From Bugula neritina (Eukaryota; Bryozoa; Gymnolaemata; Cheilostomatida; Bugulidae), in NCBI GenBank assembly GCA_964035545.1, contig OZ037765.1, positions 3,157,001 through 3,221,000 on the forward strand: a DNA stretch of 64,000 bases, in the 5' to 3' direction. Under the pieces are notes generated by a model that was not told the origin of the DNA, made no database searches, and was given only the letters and a program-made list of their open reading frames with translations. A program made the position numbers and the translations under genes. Shown here piece after piece: positions 44,200 through 56,236 of this stretch (position 1 is the first letter of the stretch; each line of letters begins with the position of its first letter).

Positions 44200-47100
44200 T
44201 TAGCTCTCCAAAGTCTACTAAGTGCTTAGAGCCCACAGACAAACCTATGGAATTTCTAATAACCTTGCTAACATATTAGCAGCATTCTCCACTCTGTTCT
44301 GTTGTCAATGTAATGCAGACTTGCTAGAATACGAGTTTCACATAATATTTTATTCTTTCTTGAAACTATTACATAATATAAAATATTCGCTGTCTAAAAA
44401 TAGGCTCTATAATAAATTACAAACTAGTCAGAACACAAAGAACTTCCTAACAAGATTAAAGCTAATAGTTCCAATTTCATGCTATATAAACAATTCACTT
44501 GATTTTTTTAGTATAAAACCACTTTGATGCTTAGTAAACTTCCATTAAACCAGGTTAATGTTTCTAAAGCAAAAATTTCAAGGATTCTGTTTTTAAACTA
44601 AAATCCTAGACACAATTGGCATTGCTGTCCCATAATTCCCTGAGAAACTGCTCATATGGGAATTGATTCAAATGAATCATGACAGAATGACTCTAATGTC
44701 TTGGCTAATTTAGCTTTTGATATTTCATGGAGTTGTAATACCTTCTCTTTTTGTGAAACTGAGATTTTTGATAATTTATTTTGCTTATAGGTCTGTCAAC
44801 AACAAAAATTTGTGTTACATAATATTACTAAAGTATACATGCAGCTGTTTTTTAAAGATATAGATTTAATTGAAAAGATGATGAATTTTCACCATAAATT
44901 ATATTTTGATTACTATAGCAGTTAATTTAAAGTACAGTTGACTTGGCATTTCCTAAATTTAGTTAATATAGCAAAGTTCCCAGATGAGATGAAATGGTTT
45001 TTGTGGAATAAATTATCATATTTAAGAATTAAGTGAGGCACATCAATAAACCACACCACTAACTATAGTACTGGGTTATTGAAGAATTTGTAGTTCTAAT
45101 TTTAGCTACATCTGAATGCTGGTCAGGAGTTGAATTATAGAGGTGAAAGTTAATGATCTTTAGGTCAGTTTGAACTCTGAATTCTAAGGCTTGTTAACAG
45201 CATGTTTTTTGCTGACTCATTAAACTGCAACTGTTAAATAATTACAGTTTTATTAAGTACTTTTGATCCATTGCTATATGCTTTATGCAAGTTGTTGTCA
45301 AGGTATTTGTTTGAATAATTAAAGAATCTTGTTAAACTTTGCCTACATAAGATGGGCACATTCTGATAAACCACCTTCCTTCAATAGCAATATTTATTTG
45401 TCAATGAACTGAGATAGAGCTTTGTTTAAAAAAAATTCATAAAAATACTTAATTCGTTTGTAGTCTTTGCTTTGCTATTCAAACTATCTTTTTAACTTTC
45501 TATTGGCTGATTGCTAATATTGCATCAAGCATTTTGGAACTTTCACTTAATAAAATATGTATAAATTTATACACTGTGCTGTCTCCATAAAAATCTATTG
45601 ACACGCATATAAAACTGTTGGTGAATTTTCAATATAACATTAATATATCTCTGCTCAGTTATGCCTTAAAGCTATTAATAGAACTGTACATACATAGACT
45701 GCTGGCAACAATCAACATTGTTTATAAAAGCTGGATTCATGAGCTTTTTGACAGTTGGACAAATTTGACGTATTGTATTAATCACTAAACTGGCAGTTTG
45801 CTTCATATATATACTTTTAAACTAATAAACACCATATAGAAATAATAAATTTGTTTGTTCAAAATATAATTGGAATGAAAATCTAAACATACTAAAATTC
45901 AGAATGAGTAAATTTATAACTCTATTACATGAGAATTTTATAACTGCAAGAATTCCTTATACAGTAATACTTTTGTAAATATGATACTACCTTTAAACAT
46001 AAAATGTCTTTTTAACCAATTATATATGAACACAGCGATGTGCACACTTTACATGCTTATATTTATTATATAGCAAGTATAAAGCAGGAGAAAAGTGGAA
46101 TAAAAGAAAATAAACAGTATAATAATAGTTTTTGCAGTTATGAGTTTTGCAACCCTTGCACGTAGTGCTTACAATAATGCAGTATACACAATACCTACTT
46201 TGGAAATCCATTAATAATTACAGCCATATAATATATTTATTTAGCCTAAGCACCATTTTTTCATGCATTGAAACAGCCATGAAGTCTTGGCTATAAAGAT
46301 TCAGCAACACCATAAATCAAGGAGAGCTCCACTAATGGTGCATGGAAAATAGTGCATATATCTGTTGGCTTGGAAATTGAATAGGTTTTTAAATAGCCAT
46401 TAACAGCAAAATTATTGCAAATCTCCTTTTGATGTTTAATGTCTCCAAAATTTCTGAAGGTGTATATGAGTTGGCTATGACACAGCCACTGGCTTATTTG
46501 TGCAAGCTAAGCCCTTAAAAGGCAACGATATAGTACATACGCACCCATACCCTGAAACTGGGGATTTGATGGATCAATCAGGCTGCCTTCCTTCCTGCTT
46601 TCAAGTGACTCAGTAGTGCAGCTAGCAATTTTTAGCAGCTTGCTAAATTATTGTGTAATTTGGAAATTTCTCAAGACTTGTCAATTTGATTTGTACCGGT
46701 TTGGTTACGGTATGCACAGCACAATATTTTAGTTTCTTGGCTATTCTAAGAAAATAGCTACTTGAAGACTTTACCGCATTAAATTCAAAAGTAATTTACT
46801 TTTTATCAAACATTTACCAGTTACATTATAATTAAGCTTAAAAGAGGTTTTGATTTTTATTTTTTGCTATAATACTTTGAATTATCTCCAATTTATTTCA
46901 GAGAGTGATTTGGCCCAACATTATTTTTTAGGTTTCGTAATTTCTAAGCATGAAGATCTAAATATGCAAGCATAAAACATTTGCACATACCTGTTCCAGT
47001 GATAAGTTGTGCATAAACTGAAAAGGACAATGACCTCTAATCATTTAAGCATAAATATTTGTCTGGGAATAGACAAAATATTGATCAGTTTGATCCCATC

Positions 47101-47233
47101 ACATAAATAGAGGTTATTGACCACTTCACTGAAACTTTATTTATAGCAGCAGAAATTGCTTTAGCCAAGAAGAAGTTGAAAAAATGTCATGATTTAATTT
47201 TTAAACTTTAGCATCAGTTCTTATTATATGCTA

Positions 47234-47330
47234 GGGAGCAGCCGTGGTTTAGGGGTTAGAGCTTAGGGTTTAAAGCATCTGCTTAGTAAGCACAAAGTCA
47301 CGTGGGTTCGCACCCCAGAAAATGCCATTG
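47234..47330 (+). mobile_element. tRNA-Thr-derived SINE head
   Basis: A polymerase III A box (tggtttagggg, 47245-47255) and a B box (ggttcgcaccc, 47305-47315) frame a tRNA-like body; the anticodon-arm region gcttagtaagc would present AGT (Thr). The 5' end gggagcagccgtggtttag resembles tRNA-Thr. The extra bases between the D and anticodon arms and mismatches in the stems argue against a functional tRNA. The downstream limit of the SINE is not clear. Confidence 0.65.
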
Positions 47331-47398
47331 GTTATATTAGGAAAAATATTGAGCCATAATTTACAAGAAAACTGTTTTGTCTTATAAAAAAATAATTG

Positions 47399-47475
47399 CC
47401 TCTACCTGGATTTGAGTCACAGACCTCTGGTCTTGCAATCAGGCGCACAGAGGCTGCTGGCTTAATTCAACACTA
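47399..47475 (-). mobile_element. Second tRNA-like sequence, facing the SINE head
   Basis: On the minus strand, tgattgcaag, then agaggtctgtgactcaaatcc, resembles the anticodon arm and T arm of a tRNA (Cys-like, with a degenerate B box gactcaaatcc). No convincing A box or acceptor stem is present. It lies about 70 bp from, and opposite to, the SINE head. It may be a tRNA pseudogene or part of another SINE. Confidence 0.4.
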
Positions 47476-49030
47476 CATTTTAATGTGATAGTAGACTCCA
47501 ATAACTTTATTTTTATTAATAAATTTAGACGGATTCAATTGTCAAAGGTGACAGAACATAACTTATCACGTCAATTGCATCATAGAAATTAAGCACATAT
47601 AGCAAAAAGATTGTAGAAGTTATATATTATAGAAGAAGAGACGAAAATCAGTGCTGCAATTCTGCTTATATATAATATTTTGCCATAACGAGGTCAAACA
47701 AACATGTCATAGAGTCTGTGATTTATTTCCACATGATTTTTGGCTATTAAAAATTCTAAATGTTCACATAAATTTATGTGCTAATTCAATGGCCAAGTCA
47801 ACAAATGATAAATTGGTCAAATTATTTGTAGTCCTTAAAAAGTAGATTCAAAAGGGTGGAAGACTATTTATAAACTGATGGAGCATCTATTCAGACTGGA
47901 TATATTGTATCCATGCAGAGTCTTAAACAATAAAGACTGACAGCTCATTTAAATTTAAAGGTAAGTACATTAGTGTATTTAAATATTTCACCCTCAGGTA
48001 ATATAGTTTTATATAATGGCTGAGTGTAATTAAAAAATGCTTAAAATGTGTTTATTTTACATCCTAAGTATTAAATTCAGTTTTAAACTGCTTTACTTGG
48101 ATTTAGCTTTTTTGATTTCTAACTCGAAGAATGTATGTATAGACTTTTAAGTTTGATTATTATATTATAATAAAATAGGTGCCAATATATTGTGAATGTA
48201 CAATAACACTTTTTTCCATTTATGCTATGTTACATAATATCACACTATTCTGCTTTAACTGAACAAAAATCTATCAAAGGATATTTTATTTTGCTTATTT
48301 CATACAATTCAATTAAATACTTTTATAGGGTAATTTTTGTTGTAAACAAAATCGATTTGTTAATTTAAATATTAATTGCACTGCTTGCTAATTTTTCAAA
48401 GAATTTACCCAACACTAATTGTGACAAGGTCATGCATTCAAACAATTTGAAATAATTTCAGATTTTTTATCCAAATGAGAAAAAAATGTGAATTTTCAGT
48501 TAGGTAATTTGTATACTAACTAGAGTTTATTGTAATAAGTTACATAATATAACTATGAATATACTGTGATGGAATGGCTTCACCAATTGTGTCAATAAGT
48601 ATTAATTTTGAAACAAAATTATTAATCTTTTGCTAAAATCTCTACTTTGAAAGTGTGTGTTTCCTATTTTAATTACTGTTTTCAAAGCAATAAACTGGTT
48701 TTATCTTAATACAAATTGTAAGAAATAGGAATTATGATATAGCAGAAAACTCATAATCCCACTGTTGTTGGGTACTGCGCCCATTACATTCATTATTAAG
48801 ATTTTTTTTAAATTCTGTTATATAGCTAACATTTTAGACATAATTTTACATGTCATTTAAAAAATTCCCCGAAGTCAAGTACTCTGCAAAACCTTTATTT
48901 TAGCAAATCTAAATTACAGTACATTAAGGGGAATAATATTGCTAATATGTAGTGTAATAAAGTTTATTAGAGACTGTATAGGTTTTTATAGGTACTTGAT
49001 AGATATTGGAGAGATTTAGAGCAGCCATGG

Positions 49031-49052
49031 TCTAGACTCTATAGAGTCTAGA
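49031..49052. repeat. Perfect 22-bp palindrome
   Basis: tctagactcta followed directly by its reverse complement, then a further ctagag. The preceding gagcagccatggtct faintly resembles the start of the SINE at 47234. Confidence 0.7.
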
Positions 49053-49094
49053 CTCTAGAGCAATGCCACTCATATTTTAAACCACTCATCATGA

Positions 49095-49239
49095 GGGGAA
49101 TCCCCTTTACTCTTTGCAAGCTCTTTTTAATATGTAATTATTCTCCCTTGATGTAAATTCTAACTAATAAATCACTAAAATTGATCAAGAATCTGCAAGT
49201 AGAAGATTTTTCTATTGTCACTTGATAGTTGGTGGTTAC
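49095..49239 (-). repeat. Right arm of the 5 kb-spaced inverted repeat
   Basis: Reverse-complement counterpart of 44062-44199. Outside the aligned part the flanks do not match, and no target duplication is evident. Confidence 0.75.
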
Positions 49240-50167
49240 TGGTTACATAAATTTAAAAAAACGATTTAAGAATACCAGAAACCGCGGTTGAAGAGGAAAA
49301 TTGAGTTGAGTCATCAGCTCTAGCATGTGAAACACTGAAATTCTGATGCTGCTAACAACTATAATAAAATATAATGCAGAGTTAAATATAATACATATAA
49401 TGGAATAATGCATGTATTTTAAAATATATACGGTATAAAATAATATTACCTATATAGCCTAAAAAAATAGTAGAATAAAATTATTATAAAGCTTATAATG
49501 CAATATATATTTTAAGGTTATTAAATGCATGGTAATAAAATTTAATCTGATTGTATAATTAATTCTTTTTTTGCAGAGTAAAATAAATCCTCAAAGATTG
49601 CCGACAGACACTTTTGTAATTTTGTTAACTTGAGCAGATTATGTTTTGTTTCATAAATTATACCAGATTTGAACAGTTTTGGCAATATTCGCATATTTGT
49701 GTTAACAATCTGATGACATATTTCAATGGTGATATGTTCATGGCTAATAAGTAGGTTATATCAGACAAGATTATGAAATCAAATAACAGATCAAAACACC
49801 AGTTTAAAGCCATTATGGCTCAAGATAAAAGAGCAGTGAGTCAAAAGAAATATTGGAGCAAAATATCAATAAGTCAGGTTGAATGACATTTGATTTTGAT
49901 TACTCTTCACCTTGAAGATAAGTTAGTTGGATTGCATTAAGTTTACTTAAAAGCTTTGGGCAAACTTTAAAAGCTCTGATTTTTTTATTTCAAACTATTT
50001 GACTTTTTTCTGTGGGAAAGGTAGATTATTGTTATTCATTCTACCTAACACTGTGACCAGGTATTACCAGTAAAAATAAATCATTCTAAAGATTTTCCTT
50101 CATGTTCATCATTAGAATTGTATGTTTGCTATAGCATTCAAACTTGCTTTAACTTGTAGCGAATGAA

Positions 50168-52119
50168 ATGGACTTAGTGTTAAACTATGCTGACAATGCT
50201 GTTTTCAATGACCTATATGACACCTGTTGGGACTTGCCACAAGATAACATATGGAGACAGTACTTCAGTCTGTACACAATCTCATTGGTTGCTGGGATGT
50301 CTCAGTACATTATACTGGCTTCTCTCAGCTACCAGTTTCTATTTGACAAGAAACTTCTAAATCATCCATTCATTTTAAAGGTTACTTTTATCCCGAAGTC
50401 GGGGCTAAGGATTTTTGTGATTTTAATGTAACTAGTTTTAAAACTGTATTCTATCAAAAATGCATATTTTTTGTGTTATATTTTATATATAGGGGATTTT
50501 GAGCAAAGTTTTTTTATGCCTACCTTGAAATGGACGACTCTATTGTATGTACTTCTTACAGCTTACTTTTTGACATGACTATGAGCTGGGTAACTTTTTG
50601 TAATTTTATTGTTATGTTGTTAGAATCAGATATCTAAAGAGATAAAGCACTCCATCTGCTCCATACCTTATATACTTATTCCAACTGCAGCCATATTCGT
50701 GGTTGAAGTAAGAGGTTACTCCAAGCTCTACTATGACATACAGGCAGATGGACTGGGTAGGTAAACTCCGTGTCATTCACAAACTGAAAGTGCTGTTTAT
50801 ATCTACTAGTCACAATGTGAGCATTAATTAAGTGATAAAATGACTTTCAGCTTATAGCAGCTTTTGGTCTTTTAAAGCTGTTGGTTTTTATAACTTTGTA
50901 TTTGTATTGAGTTAACTCAGTTTTATAAGTTAATTGTATTATTCTCTTACCTCTCTAATGTAAGTAATCTGTTGGGCTCAGAAGCTTATAATATTTTGGT
51001 ACTTAAGCTTGAAATTTTTATTAGCCAAATAAATATTCCTTTATTTCAGTACTGTAGTAGTATTTACTATAATGAAGTAACGTTATAGTAAAGTTACTAG
51101 CTGTATATTAAAAAGAAATTTTCTAAACTGCCATGTTTCTCCTAATTCAAACACTTAATTGATACGATTTTCCAAGACTTAGTACAGAACTTATCAACAT
51201 ATTATCAGTAAAACTACATGGAGTAGCTTGAATAATAAACTTGAACAATTTAAGAACTCGCCACTCAGTCCTATAGACTTGAATTTTCTTTTGTATCATG
51301 ACTTGACTAAATGGTTACTCATTAATTCAACGTGCTATAACTGCTGCTAAACTTGTTTACTTAAATTAGGCAATATAAGTGCGGAATTCTTTTTACCTTC
51401 TTAACTTTCTATGACAATTTTTAGGTTGGTTTGCAATACCACTAGAAGTTGTATCCTTCATTTTGTTTACGGATTCCATGATCTACTGGATACACAGAGG
51501 GTTTCACCATAGGCTGATTTACAAGCATATTCACAAGGAGCATCACATGTAGGTTCATATACAATATACTCAATACTTGAGCAACATTTATGGTATTACA
51601 TTCTCTTCACTCAAGCTTATTAGCCATTAGTATATTATATACAGTATTTCGTGTCATAATAATATAATACTAACAGAAATTAGTGTCTTCTGATAAATTT
51701 GCTGTATTTTTTAAAAACCTCCTGTTTGTTGTAGGATAAAGATACCCACGCCATTTGCAAGCCACGCTTTCCACCCTATAGATGGATTCATAACAGGCCT
51801 TCCCTACCACATCTATCTCTTCCTCTTCCCCCTACACAAGGTAACTTACCTCATCATGTTTATCTTTGTGAATCTGTGGACAATCTCAATTCATGATGGC
51901 AATTGCAAAGTTCCAAACATAATGAAGCCGTTTGTCAATGGATCAGCCCACCACACTGATCACCATCTCTTCTACAACTACAACTATGGACAGTTCTTCA
52001 CTTTGTGGGACAGAATTGGACAGTCTTTCAGGACTCCCTCAGCATGGGACGGTGACAGCCCTCTCGCACAAGTCCTGCAAAATGGTAGTGGGAAGGCTAA
52101 TGGGCATAAGGCTGAGTAG
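50168..52119 (+). CDS. SC5D: Sterol C5-desaturase (lathosterol oxidase), tandem copy 2
   Basis: Paralogue of the copy at 39.8 kb with the same intron positions and phases. Exons: 50168-50380, 50624-50756, 51425-51548, 51735-52119; 284 aa. Exons 2-4 are exactly as long as in copy 1 (133, 124, 385 nt). All three histidine boxes are intact ([19 protein letters not shown]), so it is probably catalytically competent. One local difference: after the second box it reads HHMIKIPTP, where copy 1 has HHKWKVPTP. The exon 1 donor (gttact) is weaker than that of copy 1. An AG acceptor precedes the start by seven bases, implying an upstream UTR exon. The last ~200 bp are nearly identical to copy 1, unlike the rest. 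Confidence 0.92.
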
Positions 52120-52589
52120 AAACAGTACAAAAATTAATGTGCAACATCAACGCTTTAAAACTGATTATTTGAATTGTTGTGGTTTGTCAAAACCGAATAT
52201 GCACTACCCACTTCAGTAGTGATAGAGCTGCAATTAGTTATGTGAATACTAAGTTATTTGAATGCTAACTAATATATGTAATAATATGTTTATAGATAAG
52301 CCAAATTATATTTATAAGCATAAGTTATATAAGAGTTCTTTCCTCACACAAGTCCTAAGTGCAGCTATTATTAGCAACCAGGACTGCAAAATATGTAAAT
52401 ATAAATATTACAGGAAAACTAAATCAATAACTTTCAATATTTGTGAATATGTCTATATATTTTCTATTCTTGTCATTTGTTTTTGTTGTCTCAGATGTTG
52501 TGAAGCTCTGCAGTATATAATATACAATCTTATACTTTGTACAAAGTCCATTAATTGGTACATTATGTTATAGTAGCATAAAGGTATAA

Positions 52590-52591
<2 letters not shown>

Positions 52592-52673
<82 letters not shown>
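52592..52673. repeat. (AT)n microsatellite
   Basis: Pure AT repeat about 470 bp after SC5D copy 2. Confidence 0.95.
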
Positions 52674-52676
<3 letters not shown>

Positions 52677-52725
52677 GTAGTATGATAGTATCATACACAT
52701 TGGGTTTTGCAACCATAATTAAACA

Positions 52726-52728
<3 letters not shown>

Positions 52729-52807
<79 letters not shown>
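52729..52807. repeat. (AT)n microsatellite
   Basis: Second pure AT run, 55 bp from the previous one. Together they can form long cruciform-prone tracts. Confidence 0.95.
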
Positions 52808-52810
<3 letters not shown>

Positions 52811-52901
52811 TATAATTTTGGGTAGTTGGTTTGTTGGGATTGTATATCAGATGAGTTTTACTCACCAGCAAGTTACCTTTAGGCTTCTCCAAGTTACAGG
52901 T

Positions 52902-52970
52902 TGCATATAGCTATAATAGCATATAACTATAAGAGCATATAGCTATGATATGCTATTATAGCTATATGCA
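52902..52970. repeat. Stem-loop with 20-bp perfect arms
   Basis: Arm tgcatatagctataatagca (52902-52921) is the reverse complement of 52951-52970; the 29-bp loop contains further diverged copies of the same motif. It is about 420 bp upstream of the secreted-protein ATG. Confidence 0.75.
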
Positions 52971-53190
52971 GCTTAAATAACTCTCTGCAGCTTTTTATAC
53001 TTGATCAATACACTTAATACAATATACATAAACAACACAAAATTGTACAAACCATATATTTACATGCAAATTTGTTACAAGACAGGTGGATTACTGTATA
53101 TACTATTAGCTGACAAGGCACTTTATTGAGCATTTTATACTTCAGCACTAATTAAAAGTATTTATACAGAAATGTTAAAGTTGCACACGT

Positions 53191-53198
53191 TATATAAG
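53191..53198 (+). promoter_or_regulatory. Possible TATA box of the secreted-protein gene
   Basis: TATATAAG lies about 190 bp upstream of the ATG at 53391, in an otherwise mixed-composition stretch. It would imply a 5' UTR of about 165 bp if no upstream exon exists. The surrounding genome is AT-rich, so chance occurrence is likely enough to keep confidence low. Confidence 0.3.
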
Positions 53199-53390
53199 TC
53201 CAGGTATAACCCGGTCATCCAGGGACCTGTAAAGTCAATTATTTACAGAAATGAGATAATGCCAACAGCTGACATTACACAGCTTGCAATATACAACACG
53301 GAGCTGTACATATAATTAAGTAGGACAACCACCATCTATCAGTGCACTACTGCACTTCAGACATTAAGAGTACATACAGTCAAACTAACT

Positions 53391-55786
53391 ATGTTGTTCC
53401 TAGCTGCTTTTGGTGCATGTTTCATAGGTAAGTCTGTATTCAGAAAGATAGAGCATAAAAAGGATTGTTTGAGATACCGCCTTATATTACGTTGAAGTAA
53501 CGTGTGATAATTTGTGCTTTGCATGTTGTGAATTATAATATATTATTGAAAAGTTACAGGTGTGTTTTCTGTGGGCATACAGTCACCTCGAGGCTGATTG
53601 GAAGTTGTTTATATTTTCTATTATTAAATGCAAAAGTTTTGAATTGATTTTCTTCAAAGATTCAAGCATTGCATATTATATTAAAACATTTAACGGTGCC
53701 ACCTCTAATCCAATATGAGGAAGAAGTATTTTAATCTATATAGACAGCCAATCAACATTTTGCTACCTATAAATCATGAGACAAAACACCTCTGACATTG
53801 ACATTTGATCTATATTGTTATGATGAATCCACTCATTAATTGCTCCTAAAATAGAAGTTCGAAATGTACTTTTCAACAGTAATTATCAATAACTCAATTT
53901 CTTCAATAAGTGGCTGTAAAACCTTTTCAACTTCCTAGTTATTCTGAAGAAAATTAAAATTGAACATGTTTAGCACTATTGAGTGTAGTGAGACCATGTA
54001 CAAATATAATATTATACATATTATACAATAGCATGTTGAGTTAATATTATAGTGACTTGTTGCAGGACTGGTCTTTGGAGAAGACCCTGTGAGTCTGACT
54101 CTACCAATCCAGTACATAACTGAGAACCAGCAGACTCTAGACCGAGCCAATGATGTCCACATACTAATTGCCAGTCTCAACTGCCCTTCTTTGGTCGGCG
54201 CTTCTGTAGACATCTGTGCAGAGCTCCCCAACAACTGGAAATGGAAACCAGAACGTGGTGTGGTGTACATCAACGTATATGACAATCTCGCTGACACAAA
54301 TGATGTGAGTGTTACAGTCATTGGTGTGACTTCTTGCACTGGAGGTGGCTAAGTTCCCAATTAAAGTTTAATGTAACACTTTTTTGCAAGAAGGCAGATG
54401 TTCATGTTGATTACTTCTAACAATATATGCCAAATATTGGAAATTGCAAGTAGCTGCTATACTCTGCACATCTAACTCAGACATGACATCATATCCTGTT
54501 TGTATGAATCATATATTTACAGCTCTTTGTTTTAGTTTCATTCACTTCCTTCTATAGTTGAGCAACTTTCCAACTGTAACTTCCTTGTGGTTTATAAACA
54601 CATCAAGACCATTGGAACTTCTTCAATAATCCCAACCACCACAATAATATAGAATCCTTTCTAATATAGTCTTTGATTTGACACCCTGAATTTACCTTAG
54701 CATTAATTGGAAGAGTGTGTTAGAAATGGACATAAAAGGAAGCAGCTTCTGCTACCCCCTTCATAAAATATCTATTATTTCTTACTGAACACGTATAATG
54801 GCAATTTTCAGTGATAAAACAGTTTTTTAGTAAAGTATCAGTCAGGGAGAGTGATGTTTGTGTTGTTTTGAGTGATTTACATATTATATTTCTAGCTTAG
54901 TAAAGCCAAGTGGAGCAATGGTAAGCCAGGAACAGGGATGGAGCCACAGAATAAATGTATCAATATCACAAGATGGCCTGGCCAAGGTGATTTGTATGTT
55001 AGGATTGATCCTGATCGCTACTACCCTATTACATACACCCTCAGTGCCTTAGTAACTCCTGTACCTGCGCCAATGCGAGGCCTTTATACACCACTTCCTA
55101 GACCTAGCCAGGTAAAACACTGCTTACATTTCTAATACAAAATTATATTAGCTTAATACTTATTATGTAGGCTACATATTTTGTTGGCCTTGCCAGTGGT
55201 AGACACAACAGATTTGAGCCTAGTTAGTATTGTAAAATTCAGATTTGAGAATATAACTTTTTAGACTTCGAAAAATTATCTGGGTAGATTAAAAAATTGA
55301 AAATAAATAAAGCAAATATCAAAATTCATGACTCATCTACTCTGCATCCTATATAAACTTAACGTTTTGCAGATTGTCACCGCTCCAGTAAATGCTGCAG
55401 AACTGATAAACCCCCAGACAACAAAACAGATATATTTGATCCCCACATCAATCACTACTAGCAGCCTTGAGCTAGAGTTTGACCACGAGATGCTAGTGAG
55501 CTTAGATGTCTGTGTTGATCCTATCAGACAAGCCCCCCATTTCCAAACCTCCCTCATCGTAGAAGGTGGCACACTGACACAGTTTCTCTGCGACAGATTG
55601 CCCTGTAATGTGAACAGTCACAATGTCAAGTGCAGCGTAGAAACCCCTTTACCTGTCAGCACCTGTGACTATCAGCTCCAACCTGGGCAGCCTAAGTCCT
55701 ACATCTACCTGCACGCGGCCGGTGGCGAGAAAAATGCAAGTGGAAAGTACGTAACAAAGTTTTCAGTTGGTGTAGCCATGAGATAA
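53391..55786 (+). CDS. Predicted secreted protein of unknown function, 301 aa
   Basis: Not recognised. Four exons: 53391-53427, 54066-54304, 54896-55111, 55373-55786; all junctions keep phase. The N-terminus MLFLAAFGACFIGLVFG is a typical signal peptide with likely cleavage before EDP; no other membrane segment is visible. The mature protein has about nine cysteines, two N-glycosylation sequons (NIT, NAS), and alternating hydrophobic stretches that look beta-rich (VHILIASL, GVVYINVYDN, SLELEFDHEMLVSLDVCVD). It may be two related extracellular modules of 110-140 residues, split near the Pro-rich segment TPVPAPMRGLYTPLPRPSQ, but that is inference. An AATAAA signal lies at 55805-55810. It converges on HYOU1 with about 450 bp between stop codons. 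Confidence 0.8.
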
Positions 55787-56236
55787 GTGGCAAATGCTAG
55801 TATAAATAAAGGAATCATAGCTAATAGTTAGAATGTGATTTATTTCATTTCAATATGGATATTGATAACATGTTACAAGCAAAATAAAATAACAGTGACA
55901 TAAAAATGAGTGCTGATAAACAAAAGAAAATAATTGAAATGCACTGAAATTTTATCAACAAAATTTACAACAGCAACATTGTCTACATGTAATTCATCAA
56001 CAAAAATTCTACAACACTTTGCAACGCCAAAATACAGCATGACTCACATTTTCCAATCTAACATTATATAATAGAATCACGTGTACTTGAAGTGTAGAGT
56101 AAATATAATAAGGAGATTGGAGACCATAGAGGAGTATATGATACATGTAGATCTGAATTGGGCATACAGCACACACAGTATACCTGTCAAAAATTACCTA
56201 CAATTTACCTGCGACTAAATGCATGGAATGCTGGAA
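55787..56236. other. Convergent 3' intergenic region
   Basis: The 450 bp between the stop codons of the secreted-protein gene and HYOU1 must hold both 3' UTRs and poly(A) sites (AATAAA at 55805 on plus; TTTATT near 55842, i.e. AATAAA on minus). If the minus site is used, the two transcripts overlap. Confidence 0.6.
55805..55810 (+). terminator. Polyadenylation signal, secreted-protein gene
   Basis: AATAAA 19 bp after the stop codon, implying a very short 3' UTR. This fits the close convergent HYOU1 gene. Confidence 0.6.

Noticed and set aside
44222-44527. 101-aa plus-strand frame between the SC5D copies
   Set aside because: AT-rich, no recognisable motif, no splice or promoter context, next to a repeat arm.
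47234-47330. Functional tRNA-Thr gene
   Set aside because: Extra bases between the D and anticodon arms and imperfect stems; it fits a SINE head better.
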